Translations under genes and position numbers: made by a program | Shown here: in pieces, positions 1 to 5,254 of the stretch | How the letters are laid out: every line of letters starts with the position of its first letter | Position numbering within the stretch: position 1 is the first letter of the stretch | The notes under the pieces: model-generated | Seen by the model: only the letters and a program-made list of their open reading frames with translations | Told to the model about the DNA's origin: nothing | Database searches by the model: none | Assembly (NCBI GenBank): GCA_030147455.1 | Contig: JASKZU010000017.1 | Span: 1 to 5,254, forward strand | Source: Planococcus sp. (in: firmicutes) | GTDB taxonomy: Bacteria; Bacillota; Bacilli; Bacillales_A; Planococcaceae | Direction of reading: 5' to 3' | Length of the DNA stretch: 5,254 nucleotides

Positions 1-67
1 TAGCTCAGCTGGCTAGAGCGTACGGTTCATACCCGTAAGGTCGGGGGTTCGATCCCCTCTGCCGCCA
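1..67 (+). tRNA. tRNA-Met (CAT), elongator type, 5' end cut off by the window
   Basis: The window opens at tRNA position 8, so only the 7-nt 5' half of the acceptor stem is missing. The D arm (GCTC/GAGC), the anticodon stem TACGG/CCGTA around loop TTCATAC (anticodon CAT at 28-30), the variable loop AGGTC and the T arm (GGGGG, TTCGATC, CCCTC, one G-T wobble) all fold correctly. The 3' acceptor strand TGCCGCC and discriminator A end at 67. CCA is not encoded: TTT follows, so the CCA-adding enzyme must supply it. From memory, the body is nearly identical to Bacillus elongator tRNA-Met and differs from the CAT-anticodon tRNA-Ile2, whose anticodon stem and T arm differ. In B. subtilis a tRNA-Met also lies next to yabR, but in the same direction; here it converges on the yabR side. 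Confidence 0.96.
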
Positions 68-77
68 TTTCATCAAC

Positions 78-110
78 AGCGCCCTCCATTTTATGGAGGG
101 CGCTTTTTTT
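78..110 (+). terminator. Intrinsic terminator of the tRNA-Met transcript
   Basis: A perfect 12-bp stem (78-89 with 93-104, AGCGCCCTCCAT/ATGGAGGGCGCT) closes on a TTT loop and is followed by a T run to 110. It starts 10 nt after the tRNA end, so it ends the tRNA transcript. The T run overlaps the stop codon of the convergent DinB-like gene at 109-111. Read on the - strand the same hairpin is preceded by A residues but has no U tract after it, so termination in that direction would be weaker. Confidence 0.93.
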
Positions 111-570
111 ATGTCAAAAAAGAATTGATTTGTTCAAAATGCTGGGCATCATGGGCGACGATTTCTGTGAAATACTCTTTTACCGTGGTCGGCTTGCCGG
201 CAATATAGAACGATTCTTCCCATCTTTCATCCGGCAGGCGCTGAAGTTCGTATTTCAAGGCGCTGCGTTCGCTCAATGCCTTTGCGACAATTGTTTCAAA
301 ATCGTTGTCTTGTGCTTTTGCAATGGCTTGTCGGTTGAATTCATCAGCGTCCGGCAAAGGTTCGAGATCGGCACCTTTTGTCATGTGCGGCAAGCGGTCT
401 TCGCGTATCAGGCAGTCCCATTCTGCTAAATGCATAACCATCTGCGCGATCGACCATTTGCCATCGGCTATCGGCTTGTGCGCTGCATCTGATTGGGACA
501 AGGTTTTCTGAAGCGACTTCATATAGGTTTCGTACTCTTCGAATGCTTCAAAGATTTTCGACCGTTCCAT
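109..570 (-). CDS. DinB/YfiT-like family protein (putative metal-binding four-helix bundle)
   Basis: Encodes 153 residues from the ATG at 570, a usual length for the DinB superfamily. The family's histidine triad can be placed at H47 (in VMHLAEWD) and H140 and H144 (in AHDAQHFEQI), which in characterised members bind a divalent metal; W39 and W51 surround the first histidine, as is typical. No signal peptide or membrane segment is visible, so it should be cytoplasmic. Some relatives are thiol-dependent transferases (YfiT/BstA type) and many have no known activity; the substrate cannot be read here. A GTG at 579 would add three residues, but the AGAGGG ribosome binding site lies only 1 nt from it and 10 nt from the ATG, so the ATG is preferred. 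The gene stands alone between the yabR terminator and the convergent tRNA; no convincing promoter was found. Confidence 0.85.
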   Translation of the reverse strand: MERSKIFEAFEEYETYMKSLQKTLSQSDAAHKPIADGKWSIAQMVMHLAEWDCLIREDRLPHMTKGADLEPLPDADEFNRQAIAKAQDNDFETIVAKALSERSALKYELQRLPDERWEESFYIAGKPTTVKEYFTEIVAHDAQHFEQINSFLT

Positions 571-580
571 CTTCTTCACG

Positions 581-586
581 CCCTCT
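581..586 (-). promoter_or_regulatory. Ribosome binding site that decides the DinB-like start
   Basis: AGAGGG on the - strand lies 10 nt before the ATG ending at 570 and 1 nt before the in-frame GTG ending at 579. The spacing makes the GTG nearly unusable and favours the ATG, although 10 nt is slightly long. Confidence 0.55.
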
Positions 587-663
587 CATTGCTTTGGACA
601 AATTTTTTCTCTGTTTACTTTGACACACGCCACGCCTTTTCCTACCTTTTTCTTTCCAATCGA

Positions 664-697
664 TAAAAAAACGCCCCTCCGCACAGGGAGAAGCGTT
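664..697 (-). terminator. Intrinsic terminator after yabR
   Basis: On the - strand an 11-bp stem AACGCTTCTCC/GGAGGGGCGTT (two G-T wobbles) closes on the 6-nt loop CTGTGC and runs into a T tract at 665-671. It lies about 60 nt past the yabR stop and about 95 nt before the DinB-like start. It therefore closes the divIC-yabR transcript and separates the DinB-like gene from it. Confidence 0.88.
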
Positions 698-723
698 GAA
701 TGTTTATGTTTCAGCTGCGTTGA

Positions 724-740
724 AGCATTTTTTCTATGCT
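724..740 (-). other. Small stem-loop in the yabR 3' untranslated region
   Basis: AGCAT (724-728) and ATGCT (736-740) can pair around a 7-nt A-rich loop on the - strand, just after the yabR stop codon. No U tract follows, so it is not a terminator itself. It may be only an mRNA 3'-end structure or chance. Confidence 0.25.
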
Positions 741-758
741 ATTAAAACAGCTAGCAAG

Positions 759-1187
759 TTAGCCTCTTCTTGCACCACGACCGCCACGCTTGGATTCTGT
801 GGCACGCTTTAATGTCGACAGGTTGTCTTCACTGTCTTTCAGGAATTTTGCCATCTTCGTTTCGAAGGTTTCCTTAGGGGCACGGTCAAAAGAACGATTG
901 TTCGGACGCGGACGGCTTGGACGGCTAGGCGCAGTAGTTCCACCCTCCGGCTGCGGCTTCGCTTTGCGGATAGACAAACCGATTTTCCCGTCTGCTTCTA
1001 CATTCATCACTTTCACTTCTACCATTTCGCCGACTTTCAAGTGATCATTAATATCTTTCACATAGTTGTCAGCGACTTCACTAATATGCACGAGGCCTGT
1101 TGCACCGGTTGGAAGCTGTACGAACGCTCCAAAGTTTGTAATACCTGTGACTTTTCCTTCTAACTTGCTGCCTACTTCAATCGACAT
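759..1187 (-). CDS. yabR: S1-domain RNA-binding protein YabR (GSP13/CvfD-like)
   Basis: Encodes 142 residues. Residues about 5-76 form one S1 (OB-fold) RNA-binding domain, with the typical GKVTGITNFGAFVQL start, the GLVHISEVAD turn and the KIGLSIRKAK end. A Pro/Arg-rich linker (about 78-105) follows, then a helix (FETKMAKFLKDSED, 108-121) and a basic Gly/Arg tail KRGGRGARRG. Both ends agree with what I recall of B. subtilis YabR; the linker is longer and makes the protein somewhat larger. Family members associate with RNA or the small ribosomal subunit and act in translation or stress-related post-transcriptional control; the exact targets are not readable here. The ATG has a strong AAGGAGG (1200-1206), 12 nt upstream across a T-rich spacer. 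It lies downstream of divIC on the same strand, as in Bacillus, with its own promoter at 1270-1297 and a terminator at 664-697. Confidence 0.94.
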   Translation of the reverse strand: MSIEVGSKLEGKVTGITNFGAFVQLPTGATGLVHISEVADNYVKDINDHLKVGEMVEVKVMNVEADGKIGLSIRKAKPQPEGGTTAPSRPSRPRPNNRSFDRAPKETFETKMAKFLKDSEDNLSTLKRATESKRGGRGARRG

Positions 1188-1250
1188 AAAAAAAATGCTC
1201 CTCCTTAAAATTTAAGATGACTCCAAATGCGGGCCAAATTGACAGTTTGC

Positions 1251-1262
1251 GGGACTGCTCCC
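1251..1262 (-). other. Short hairpin at the start of the yabR leader
   Basis: GGGA and TCCC pair around a GCAG tetraloop on the - strand, almost exactly where the transcript from the 1270-1297 promoter should begin. TGCGGG also occurs twice on the + strand in this leader (1228-1233 and 1248-1253). The hairpin could protect the 5' end of the mRNA; no known riboswitch or leader class was recognised. Confidence 0.25.
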
Positions 1263-1269
1263 ACCTTTA

Positions 1270-1297
1270 ATTATAGCGATGAAAAAAAGAGTGTCAA
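1270..1297 (-). promoter_or_regulatory. Sigma-A promoter of yabR
   Basis: On the - strand a perfect -35 TTGACA (1297-1292) and a perfect -10 TATAAT (1275-1270) are separated by 16 nt. The start point should be near 1263, giving a leader of about 75 nt. The -35 begins 4 nt after the divIC stop codon, so yabR can be made independently of divIC and probably more strongly. Confidence 0.87.
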
Positions 1298-1301
1298 CCG
1301 A

Positions 1302-1718
1302 CTACTCTTTTTCCTCTCCATCTTCTATTGGTTTATCCACGTCATTCGGCAGCGTAAAAATGATCTCGCCCTCATCCGAAAGGAAATAATCCTTGCGTGC
1401 AAGCTTTGACAAATAGTCGTCATCGTTCAATAAGCGGATTTGTTCTTCGAGCTTAGCCTGTTGCTTTTCCACTTCTGCAAGCTCGGCCAATTTTTCTTCT
1501 TGCTGCTGTTGTTTGTCGGCAATAGTTTGGGATTGCGCATAAATGGTCGAGCCGAGCCAGATGCTTGTCAGGAGGACAACCAGGCCGAATACGACGAGCC
1601 TCCGGAAAAGCCTTGTATTATGCGCTTTCTTGCGTGCACCCTCGACTTCCACTGCACGTTTGTAATCGTTTTGGAGTGGCGTGACCCCTTGCTGCTCCCG
1701 CTTTTGTTCTCTCTTCAT
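1302..1718 (-). CDS. divIC: Cell-division protein DivIC (FtsB/DivIC septum formation initiator family)
   Basis: Encodes 138 residues with the bitopic DivIC layout: a charged cytoplasmic N-terminus (1-37), one transmembrane helix at about 38-60 (LFRRLVVFGLVVLLTSIWLG), an outside coiled coil rich in Gln and Glu (about 62-97), and the conserved C-terminal motif YLSKLARKDYFLSDEGEIIF (102-121) shared by Firmicute DivIC proteins. In B. subtilis DivIC works with FtsL and DivIB in the divisome that activates septal peptidoglycan synthesis. The ATG follows AAGGAG (1728-1733) with a 9-nt spacer. yabR lies 114 bp downstream. In Bacillus yabP and yabQ precede divIC; here the upstream neighbour is the divergent carA. 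Confidence 0.94.
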   Translation of the reverse strand: MKREQKREQQGVTPLQNDYKRAVEVEGARKKAHNTRLFRRLVVFGLVVLLTSIWLGSTIYAQSQTIADKQQQQEEKLAELAEVEKQQAKLEEQIRLLNDDDYLSKLARKDYFLSDEGEIIFTLPNDVDKPIEDGEEKE

Positions 1719-1753
1719 TTGTTTGCACTCCTTCCCATACTGATTTTGTCATT

Positions 1754-1782
1754 ATTATACATGAAAAACATTCAGGAGAAAA
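1754..1782 (-). promoter_or_regulatory. Candidate promoter of divIC
   Basis: A perfect -10 TATAAT reads on the - strand at 1759-1754, about 36 nt before the divIC start. The -35 at the best spacing (17 nt, TTTTCT at 1782-1777) matches consensus at only three of six positions, so this would be a weak promoter or one that needs help. Because carA is divergent, divIC must start somewhere in this gap unless a transcript enters from the carA side. Confidence 0.5.
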
Positions 1783-1806
1783 AGATTTTCTGTAAGCCCT
1801 TTCTCC
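1775..1806. repeat. Inverted repeat in the divIC-carA gap with two alternative pairings
   Basis: GGAGAAA at 1775-1781 is complementary to TTTCTCC at 1800-1806. The same left arm can instead pair locally, AGAAAA (1777-1782) with TTTTCT (1786-1791). It lies over the presumed divIC -35 region and upstream of the carA operators. It may be a protein-binding site or chance in an A/T- and purine-biased stretch. Confidence 0.3.
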
Positions 1807-1848
1807 CCTTTTCATGCCTTCAGCGTTGATTTAACGTAACTTTTGGAT

Positions 1849-1866
1849 AATCAATAAAAATACTAT
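1849..1866 (+). promoter_or_regulatory. ARG box 1 (ArgR/AhrC operator candidate) of carA
   Basis: AATCAATAAAAATACTAT matches the 18-bp ArgR/AhrC box: the left half TCAAT against TGAAT, an AAAA centre, and a weaker right half ATACT against ATTCA, which is 7 of 10 half-site bases. It ends on the first base of the -35 of the carA promoter. It lies 20 bp (two helical turns) from box 2, the spacing used by paired ARG boxes. The motif is visible; binding is inferred. Confidence 0.6.
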
Positions 1867-1894
1867 TGACTTAATTTTTATGCAACTCTATAAT
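1866..1894 (+). promoter_or_regulatory. Sigma-A promoter of carA
   Basis: -35 TTGACT (1866-1871, 5 of 6) and -10 TATAAT (1889-1894, 6 of 6) stand 17 nt apart, an optimal layout. Transcription should start near 1901, giving a leader of about 60 nt. The leader has no room for a PyrR-type antiterminator/terminator set and none is seen, while ARG boxes cover the -35 and spacer. Confidence 0.88.
1869..1886 (+). promoter_or_regulatory. ARG box 2 (ArgR/AhrC operator candidate) of carA
   Basis: ACTTAATTTTTATGCAAC has half-sites TTAAT and ATGCA around a TTTT centre, 8 of 10 against TGAAT/ATTCA; ATGCAA also fits the right half of the B. subtilis AhrC consensus. It covers the end of the -35 and nearly all of the promoter spacer, so a bound repressor would exclude RNA polymerase. 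It is separated from box 1 by 2 bp. Confidence 0.65.
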
Positions 1895-1928
1895 ACAGGA
1901 CACATCGTTTGTTATAAAAATTAAGTAT

Positions 1929-1946
1929 TATGTATAGATATTCATA
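1929..1946 (+). promoter_or_regulatory. ARG box 3, the best match, in the carA leader
   Basis: TATGTATAGATATTCATA is a near-palindrome with half-sites TGTAT and ATTCA, 9 of 10 against the ArgR consensus, and only one centre base off. It lies about 28 nt downstream of the expected start point and touches the ribosome binding site AAGGAG (1948-1953, 7 nt before the ATG). It is offset exactly 60 bp from box 2 and 80 bp from box 1, so all three face the same side of the DNA. This resembles the upstream pair plus downstream site of the B. subtilis argC operator, although there the downstream site lies inside the gene. Confidence 0.7.
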
Positions 1947-1960
1947 AAAGGAGTGGAAAT

Positions 1961-3028
1961 ATGACAGGCACTTTGATTTTGGCGAACGGCGAATCTTTTA
2001 TCGGCGACTGGCACGGCACCCAAGCGATTGTACAAGGAGAAGTGGTGTTTTTTACCGGCATGACCGGCTATGAAGAAGTGATGACAGATCCTTCGTATAA
2101 AGGCCAGATCATCGTTTTCTCTTATCCGTTGATCGGCCAATACGGCATTGAGTTGCTTTATGCACAATCTGAAAAAATCCAGGCATCCGGTATTGTTATC
2201 GCCGACTTGTACGACGGGCCGCTGCCAAAGCACGCTATCTCCCTAAAACAATTTGCTGCTGCGCAAGGTGTTCCGGTGCTGAGCGGTATCGATACGCGGT
2301 CAGTGATTCAAACCGTGCGGGAGATCGGCACGATGCCGGCACAGATGTTGCATGAGGAAATGCCTGAGCAGCCTTGGCAGCCGCCGACAACCGATTTTTT
2401 CCCATCAGGCGAAAACAGCGAAGCAAAGCAAATGGGCGACAGTTCGCTGCATATCGGCTTGATCGATTTCCACTATAAATCTTCTATCCTGAAAGAGCTG
2501 CTTGCCCTTGGCTGCCGCGTCAGCATCGTTCCTTACAACGCACCTGAAAGTTTGCCGGATTCTCTCGGCGTCGATGGATTGCTGTTTTCCAACGGGCCTG
2601 GAGACCCCCGGGCTTTAAAAGACCGGCTGCCGGTTTACCGCTCCTGGGCTGAACGTTATCCCTCGTTTGGCATTTGCCTGGGCCATCAGGTGCTTGCATC
2701 GGCATTCGGGGCAACGACGGCTAAACTCGCCTATGGGCACCGGGGCGCTAACCACCCCGTGAAAAACCGCCAAACAGGGCGTGTCAGCATGAGCTCGCAA
2801 AACCACAGCTATGTTGTCGAAGCAGCCAGTTTGCTGGATACCCCGTTTGACGTATTATACGAAAACGTCAATGACGGCAGCATCGAAGGCCTGGTTCACC
2901 GGGAGCTGCCGATCACCACTGTCCAGTTTCACCCAGAAGCCGCACCAGGTCCGGCTGATCATCTCGTATTGTTTCAACAATTCCTGGAAACCGCCAATGA
3001 TATGAAGAAGGTGAACATCCATGCCTAA
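1961..3028 (+). CDS. carA: Carbamoyl-phosphate synthetase, small (glutaminase) subunit, arginine type
   Basis: Encodes 355 residues, close to the size I recall for the arginine-specific CarA of B. subtilis. It hydrolyses glutamine and passes ammonia through a tunnel to CarB. The N-terminal CPSase small-subunit domain carries FTGMTGYEEVMTDPSYKGQ (31-49) and SGIDTR (108-113). The C-terminal class I glutamine amidotransferase domain carries SNGPGDP (210-216), the nucleophile Cys239 in FGICLGHQ, GHRGANHPV (259-267) and the catalytic His324/Glu326 in QFHPEA, so the Cys-His-Glu triad is complete. The ATG has AAGGAG 7 nt upstream. It overlaps carB by 8 bp, implying translational coupling. The arginine assignment rests on the ARG boxes at its promoter and the absence of pyr neighbours or a PyrR attenuator; the enzyme itself would also serve pyrimidine synthesis. 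Confidence 0.96.
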   Translation: MTGTLILANGESFIGDWHGTQAIVQGEVVFFTGMTGYEEVMTDPSYKGQIIVFSYPLIGQYGIELLYAQSEKIQASGIVIADLYDGPLPKHAISLKQFAAAQGVPVLSGIDTRSVIQTVREIGTMPAQMLHEEMPEQPWQPPTTDFFPSGENSEAKQMGDSSLHIGLIDFHYKSSILKELLALGCRVSIVPYNAPESLPDSLGVDGLLFSNGPGDPRALKDRLPVYRSWAERYPSFGICLGHQVLASAFGATTAKLAYGHRGANHPVKNRQTGRVSMSSQNHSYVVEAASLLDTPFDVLYENVNDGSIEGLVHRELPITTVQFHPEAAPGPADHLVLFQQFLETANDMKKVNIHA

Positions 3029-5254
3029 ACACTCATCCATTAAAAAAGTACTCGTGATCGGCTCTGGCGCCATTGTCATCGGGCAGGCCGCGGAGTTTGA
3101 TTATTCCGGAACACAGGCGTGCCTCGCCTTAAAAGAAGAAGGCATTGAAGTCGTACTGATCAATAACAACCCGGCAACGATCATGACCGACAAAAGCGTA
3201 TCGGATAAAGTTTATTTCGAACCGATGACGCTTGATGCAGTTATCGACATCATCCAGAAAGAACGCCCGGATGGATTGCTGGCAACCGTCGGCGGCCAAA
3301 CCGGCTTGAATTTAGCCATGGCGCTCGCAGATGCCGGGACGCTTGATGAATATGGCGTTCAATTACTCGGCACGGACATGGCGGCCATCAAAAAAGCGGA
3401 AGACCGCGACCAGTTCCGCTCGCTTATGAATAAACTCGGCGAACCAGTGCCGGACAGCGATATTGTTTATTCGCTTGAAGGCGCCCTTGCATTTGCCGAG
3501 TCTGCAGGCTATCCGATCATCGTTCGCCCCGCTTATACGCTTGGCGGCTTTGGCGGCGGCATTGCTCAAGACGAAGCGGCTTATACAAAACTCGTGGCAC
3601 AAGGATTGTCGGCAAGCCCTATCACGCAATGCCTCGTCGAGACGAGCATTGCCGGCTACAAGGAAATTGAATACGAAGTCATGCGCGATGCAGCGGGCAC
3701 ATGCATCACCATCTGCAATATGGAGAATTTAGATCCGGTCGGCGTCCACACCGGTGATTCGATCGTCGTCGCTCCGAGCCAAACATTGAACGATGCTGAT
3801 TTTCATATGCTGCGCACTTCTTGCATCACCATTATCGAAGCGCTCGGCATCGTCGGTGCTTGCAATGTGCAATTTGCCCTTCACCCAGAGACATCTGATT
3901 ACTTCCTGATCGAAGTCAATCCGCGTGTCAGCCGCTCTTCGGCTCTTGCCTCGAAGGCAACCGGCTATCCGATTGCCAAAATCGCAGCCAAATTGGCGAT
4001 TGGCTACACGCTCGATGAATTGAAAAACCCGGTTACAGGAACGACTTATGCCAGCTTTGAACCGGCACTTGACTATGTAGCGCTGAAAATTCCGCGCTGG
4101 CCGTTTGACCAGTTTCCTCAAGCTAACCGGACGCTCGGCACACAAATGAAAGCGACCGGTGAAGTCATGGCGATCGAGCGACGCATGGAAGCCGCGATGC
4201 AAAAAGCGATTCGTTCGTTGGAATTGCCGACAGATGGATTCCGGCTTCCCGCACTGTCTGCTTTAACTACAGCAGAACTGCAGGAACTGGCTGCATCACC
4301 TGATGACCGCCGTTTGTTCGTTTTGTTCGAGTTGCTTGTCCGCGGAACGAGCACAGAGGAATTGCATGCCTTTACCGGCATTACGCCTTATTTCCTCTAT
4401 GTGTTGTCGAACATCGTGGGAGAATGGCAAAGCCTTGGCCAAATCAGCTGGAACGACATGACCCCTGGGCGTTTGCTGCAGGCGAAAAAGCTCGGCTTTA
4501 GCGACCAGCAGCTGGCGGCCGTGTGGAACATTACACCAGCTGAAGTTTGGGGGCAGCGCAGAAGCTACGGCATCACGCCGGCTTACCGCATGATCGACAC
4601 GTGCGCAGCGGAATTCCGTTCGCATACCAATTACTTTTACTCGACCTGGCATACCGCTTCTGATGTGGATCGCTCTAAAAACAACAAGAAAGTAGCGGTC
4701 GTCGGCTCAGGACCGATTCGCATCGGACAAGGAATCGAATTTGATTATTGCTGCGTACATAGCGTGATGGCTGCCCAAAAGCTCGGCTATGAAGCGGTCA
4801 TGATCAACAACAACCCGGAAACTGTCAGCACCGATTATGAGGTGGCGGATGCGCTTTATTTCGAACCGATCACAGCAGAAGATGTATTGAATGTGCTTGA
4901 ATTCGAAGGCATCCACCAGGTTATCCTGCAGTTCGGAGGCCAGACGTCGTTAAATATGGCCAAAGCACTGGAAGAAGCCGGCATTACGGTACTCGGCTCC
5001 TCAGTGGATTTGCTCGACCAGATGGAAGACCGCGAACGCTTTTATGCATTTCTTCAATCGATCGGGCTGCCGACCATTCCCGGCACGACTGCCTATACAG
5101 CCGAGGAAGTGCTGCCGGCTGCCCGAACACTCGGTTTTCCGGTGCTGTTGCGCCCGTCCTATGTTATCGGCGGACGTGGCATGGTCACGCTTCACAACGA
5201 AACAGAACTCAGCGCATGGCTTCAGCAGTCAGGCGCAGCATTCCCGATTTTGGT
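3021..5254 (+). CDS. carB: Carbamoyl-phosphate synthetase, large subunit, 3' end beyond the window
   Basis: An uninterrupted frame of 744 codons runs off the window, roughly 70% of a CarB of about 1030-1070 residues. It makes carbamoyl phosphate from bicarbonate, ammonia and 2 ATP. The carboxyphosphate half (about 1-400) has the pre-ATP-grasp GSGAIVIGQAAEFDYSG (14-30), NNNPAT, TVGGQTGLN, R129, R169 in RPAYTLGGFGGG, E215, H243 in GVHTGDS, and the Mg/ATP ligands Q284, E298 and N300 with R302, all lining up with E. coli CarB within one position. An oligomerisation segment (about 400-545) ends in YRMIDTCAAEF. The second synthetase half starts at about 558 with VAVVGSGPIRIGQGIEFDYCCVH, then INNNPETVSTDY, R671 and RPSYVIGGRGM (711-721). 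The C-terminal allosteric domain lies outside. The ATG has AAGGTG (3007-3012) 8 nt upstream, inside the end of carA. No frameshift was found. Confidence 0.97.
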   Translation, partial: MPKHSSIKKVLVIGSGAIVIGQAAEFDYSGTQACLALKEEGIEVVLINNNPATIMTDKSVSDKVYFEPMTLDAVIDIIQKERPDGLLATVGGQTGLNLAMALADAGTLDEYGVQLLGTDMAAIKKAEDRDQFRSLMNKLGEPVPDSDIVYSLEGALAFAESAGYPIIVRPAYTLGGFGGGIAQDEAAYTKLVAQGLSASPITQCLVETSIAGYKEIEYEVMRDAAGTCITICNMENLDPVGVHTGDSIVVAPSQTLNDADFHMLRTSCITIIEALGIVGACNVQFALHPETSDYFLIEVNPRVSRSSALASKATGYPIAKIAAKLAIGYTLDELKNPVTGTTYASFEPALDYVALKIPRWPFDQFPQANRTLGTQMKATGEVMAIERRMEAAMQKAIRSLELPTDGFRLPALSALTTAELQELAASPDDRRLFVLFELLVRGTSTEELHAFTGITPYFLYVLSNIVGEWQSLGQISWNDMTPGRLLQAKKLGFSDQQLAAVWNITPAEVWGQRRSYGITPAYRMIDTCAAEFRSHTNYFYSTWHTASDVDRSKNNKKVAVVGSGPIRIGQGIEFDYCCVHSVMAAQKLGYEAVMINNNPETVSTDYEVADALYFEPITAEDVLNVLEFEGIHQVILQFGGQTSLNMAKALEEAGITVLGSSVDLLDQMEDRERFYAFLQSIGLPTIPGTTAYTAEEVLPAARTLGFPVLLRPSYVIGGRGMVTLHNETELSAWLQQSGAAFPIL

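Noticed and set aside
1..67. tRNA-Ile2 with a CAT anticodon.
   Set aside because: The anticodon stem, variable loop and T arm follow Bacillus elongator tRNA-Met and not the CAT-anticodon isoleucine tRNA; initiator tRNA is excluded because the anticodon stem lacks its three G-C pairs.
620..648. TTGACA on the + strand at 620-625 as a promoter.
   Set aside because: The -10 at the proper distance is poor (TACCTT) and no + strand gene follows before carA; the nearby open frames are antisense to yabR.
1618..1815. A 65-codon open frame on the - strand starting upstream of divIC.
   Set aside because: It overlaps the first third of divIC in another frame, has no good ribosome binding site, starts upstream of the divIC -10, and its Ser/Arg/Gly-rich end looks like a shadow translation.
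1930..1947. A five-codon upstream ORF (MYRYS, with an AGA arginine codon) in the carA leader, recalling the arginine attenuator peptide of fungal arginine-specific CPS genes.
   Set aside because: It has no ribosome binding site, is very short, and is fully explained by the ARG box at 1929-1946. No attenuator hairpin follows.
1894..1960. A PyrR-type attenuator in front of carA.
   Set aside because: The leader is only about 60 nt, has no G/C-rich terminator with a U tract, and contains an ARG box instead.
3729..4652. Several long open frames on the - strand inside carB (up to 157 codons).
   Set aside because: They are antisense to a fully conserved carB frame, are rich in Arg, Cys and His as shadow frames are, and lack ribosome binding sites or recognisable domains.

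Overview
The window looks like chromosome from a low-to-moderate GC Firmicute of the Bacillales. The evidence is the close match of DivIC and YabR to the Bacillus proteins, the elongator tRNA-Met next to yabR (as in B. subtilis), strong AAGGAG-type ribosome binding sites, sigma-A promoters near consensus, and an arginine-type carAB pair behind ArgR/AhrC-like operators. The sporulation genes yabP and yabQ, which flank divIC in Bacillus, are not on the upstream side of divIC here. That would fit a non-sporulating or rearranged relative such as Planococcaceae, but the family assignment is inference.

Layout. Positions 1-67 hold the 3' part of an elongator tRNA-Met (CAT anticodon) on the + strand, closed by a strong intrinsic terminator at 78-110. 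Three genes then run on the - strand, read from right to left: divIC (1302-1718, division septum protein), yabR (759-1187, S1-domain RNA-binding protein, with its own near-perfect promoter just after divIC) and, past a clear terminator at 664-697, a DinB/YfiT-like four-helix-bundle protein (109-570) whose stop codon touches the tRNA terminator. From 1719 to 1960 lies a divergent control region. To its right, on the + strand, carA (1961-3028) and carB (3021 to the window end, incomplete) encode the two subunits of carbamoyl-phosphate synthetase, overlapping by 8 bp.

How it works together. CarA releases ammonia from glutamine, and CarB uses it with bicarbonate and two ATP to make carbamoyl phosphate. 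Two ARG-box-like sequences, 20 bp apart and overlapping the carA promoter, plus a third and best one just before the carA ribosome binding site, point to repression by arginine through ArgR/AhrC. I see no PyrR-type attenuator, and the roughly 60-nt leader leaves little room for one. This is therefore most likely the arginine-pathway enzyme rather than the pyrimidine one. The divIC-yabR side is housekeeping (cell division and translation-associated RNA binding).

The intergenic gaps (580-758, 1188-1301, 1719-1960) are all shorter than 300 bases and their contents are listed. I found no mobile element, CRISPR array, phage gene or previously undescribed system. The most interesting parts are the operator architecture at carA and the placement of carAB directly against the divIC-yabR cluster.
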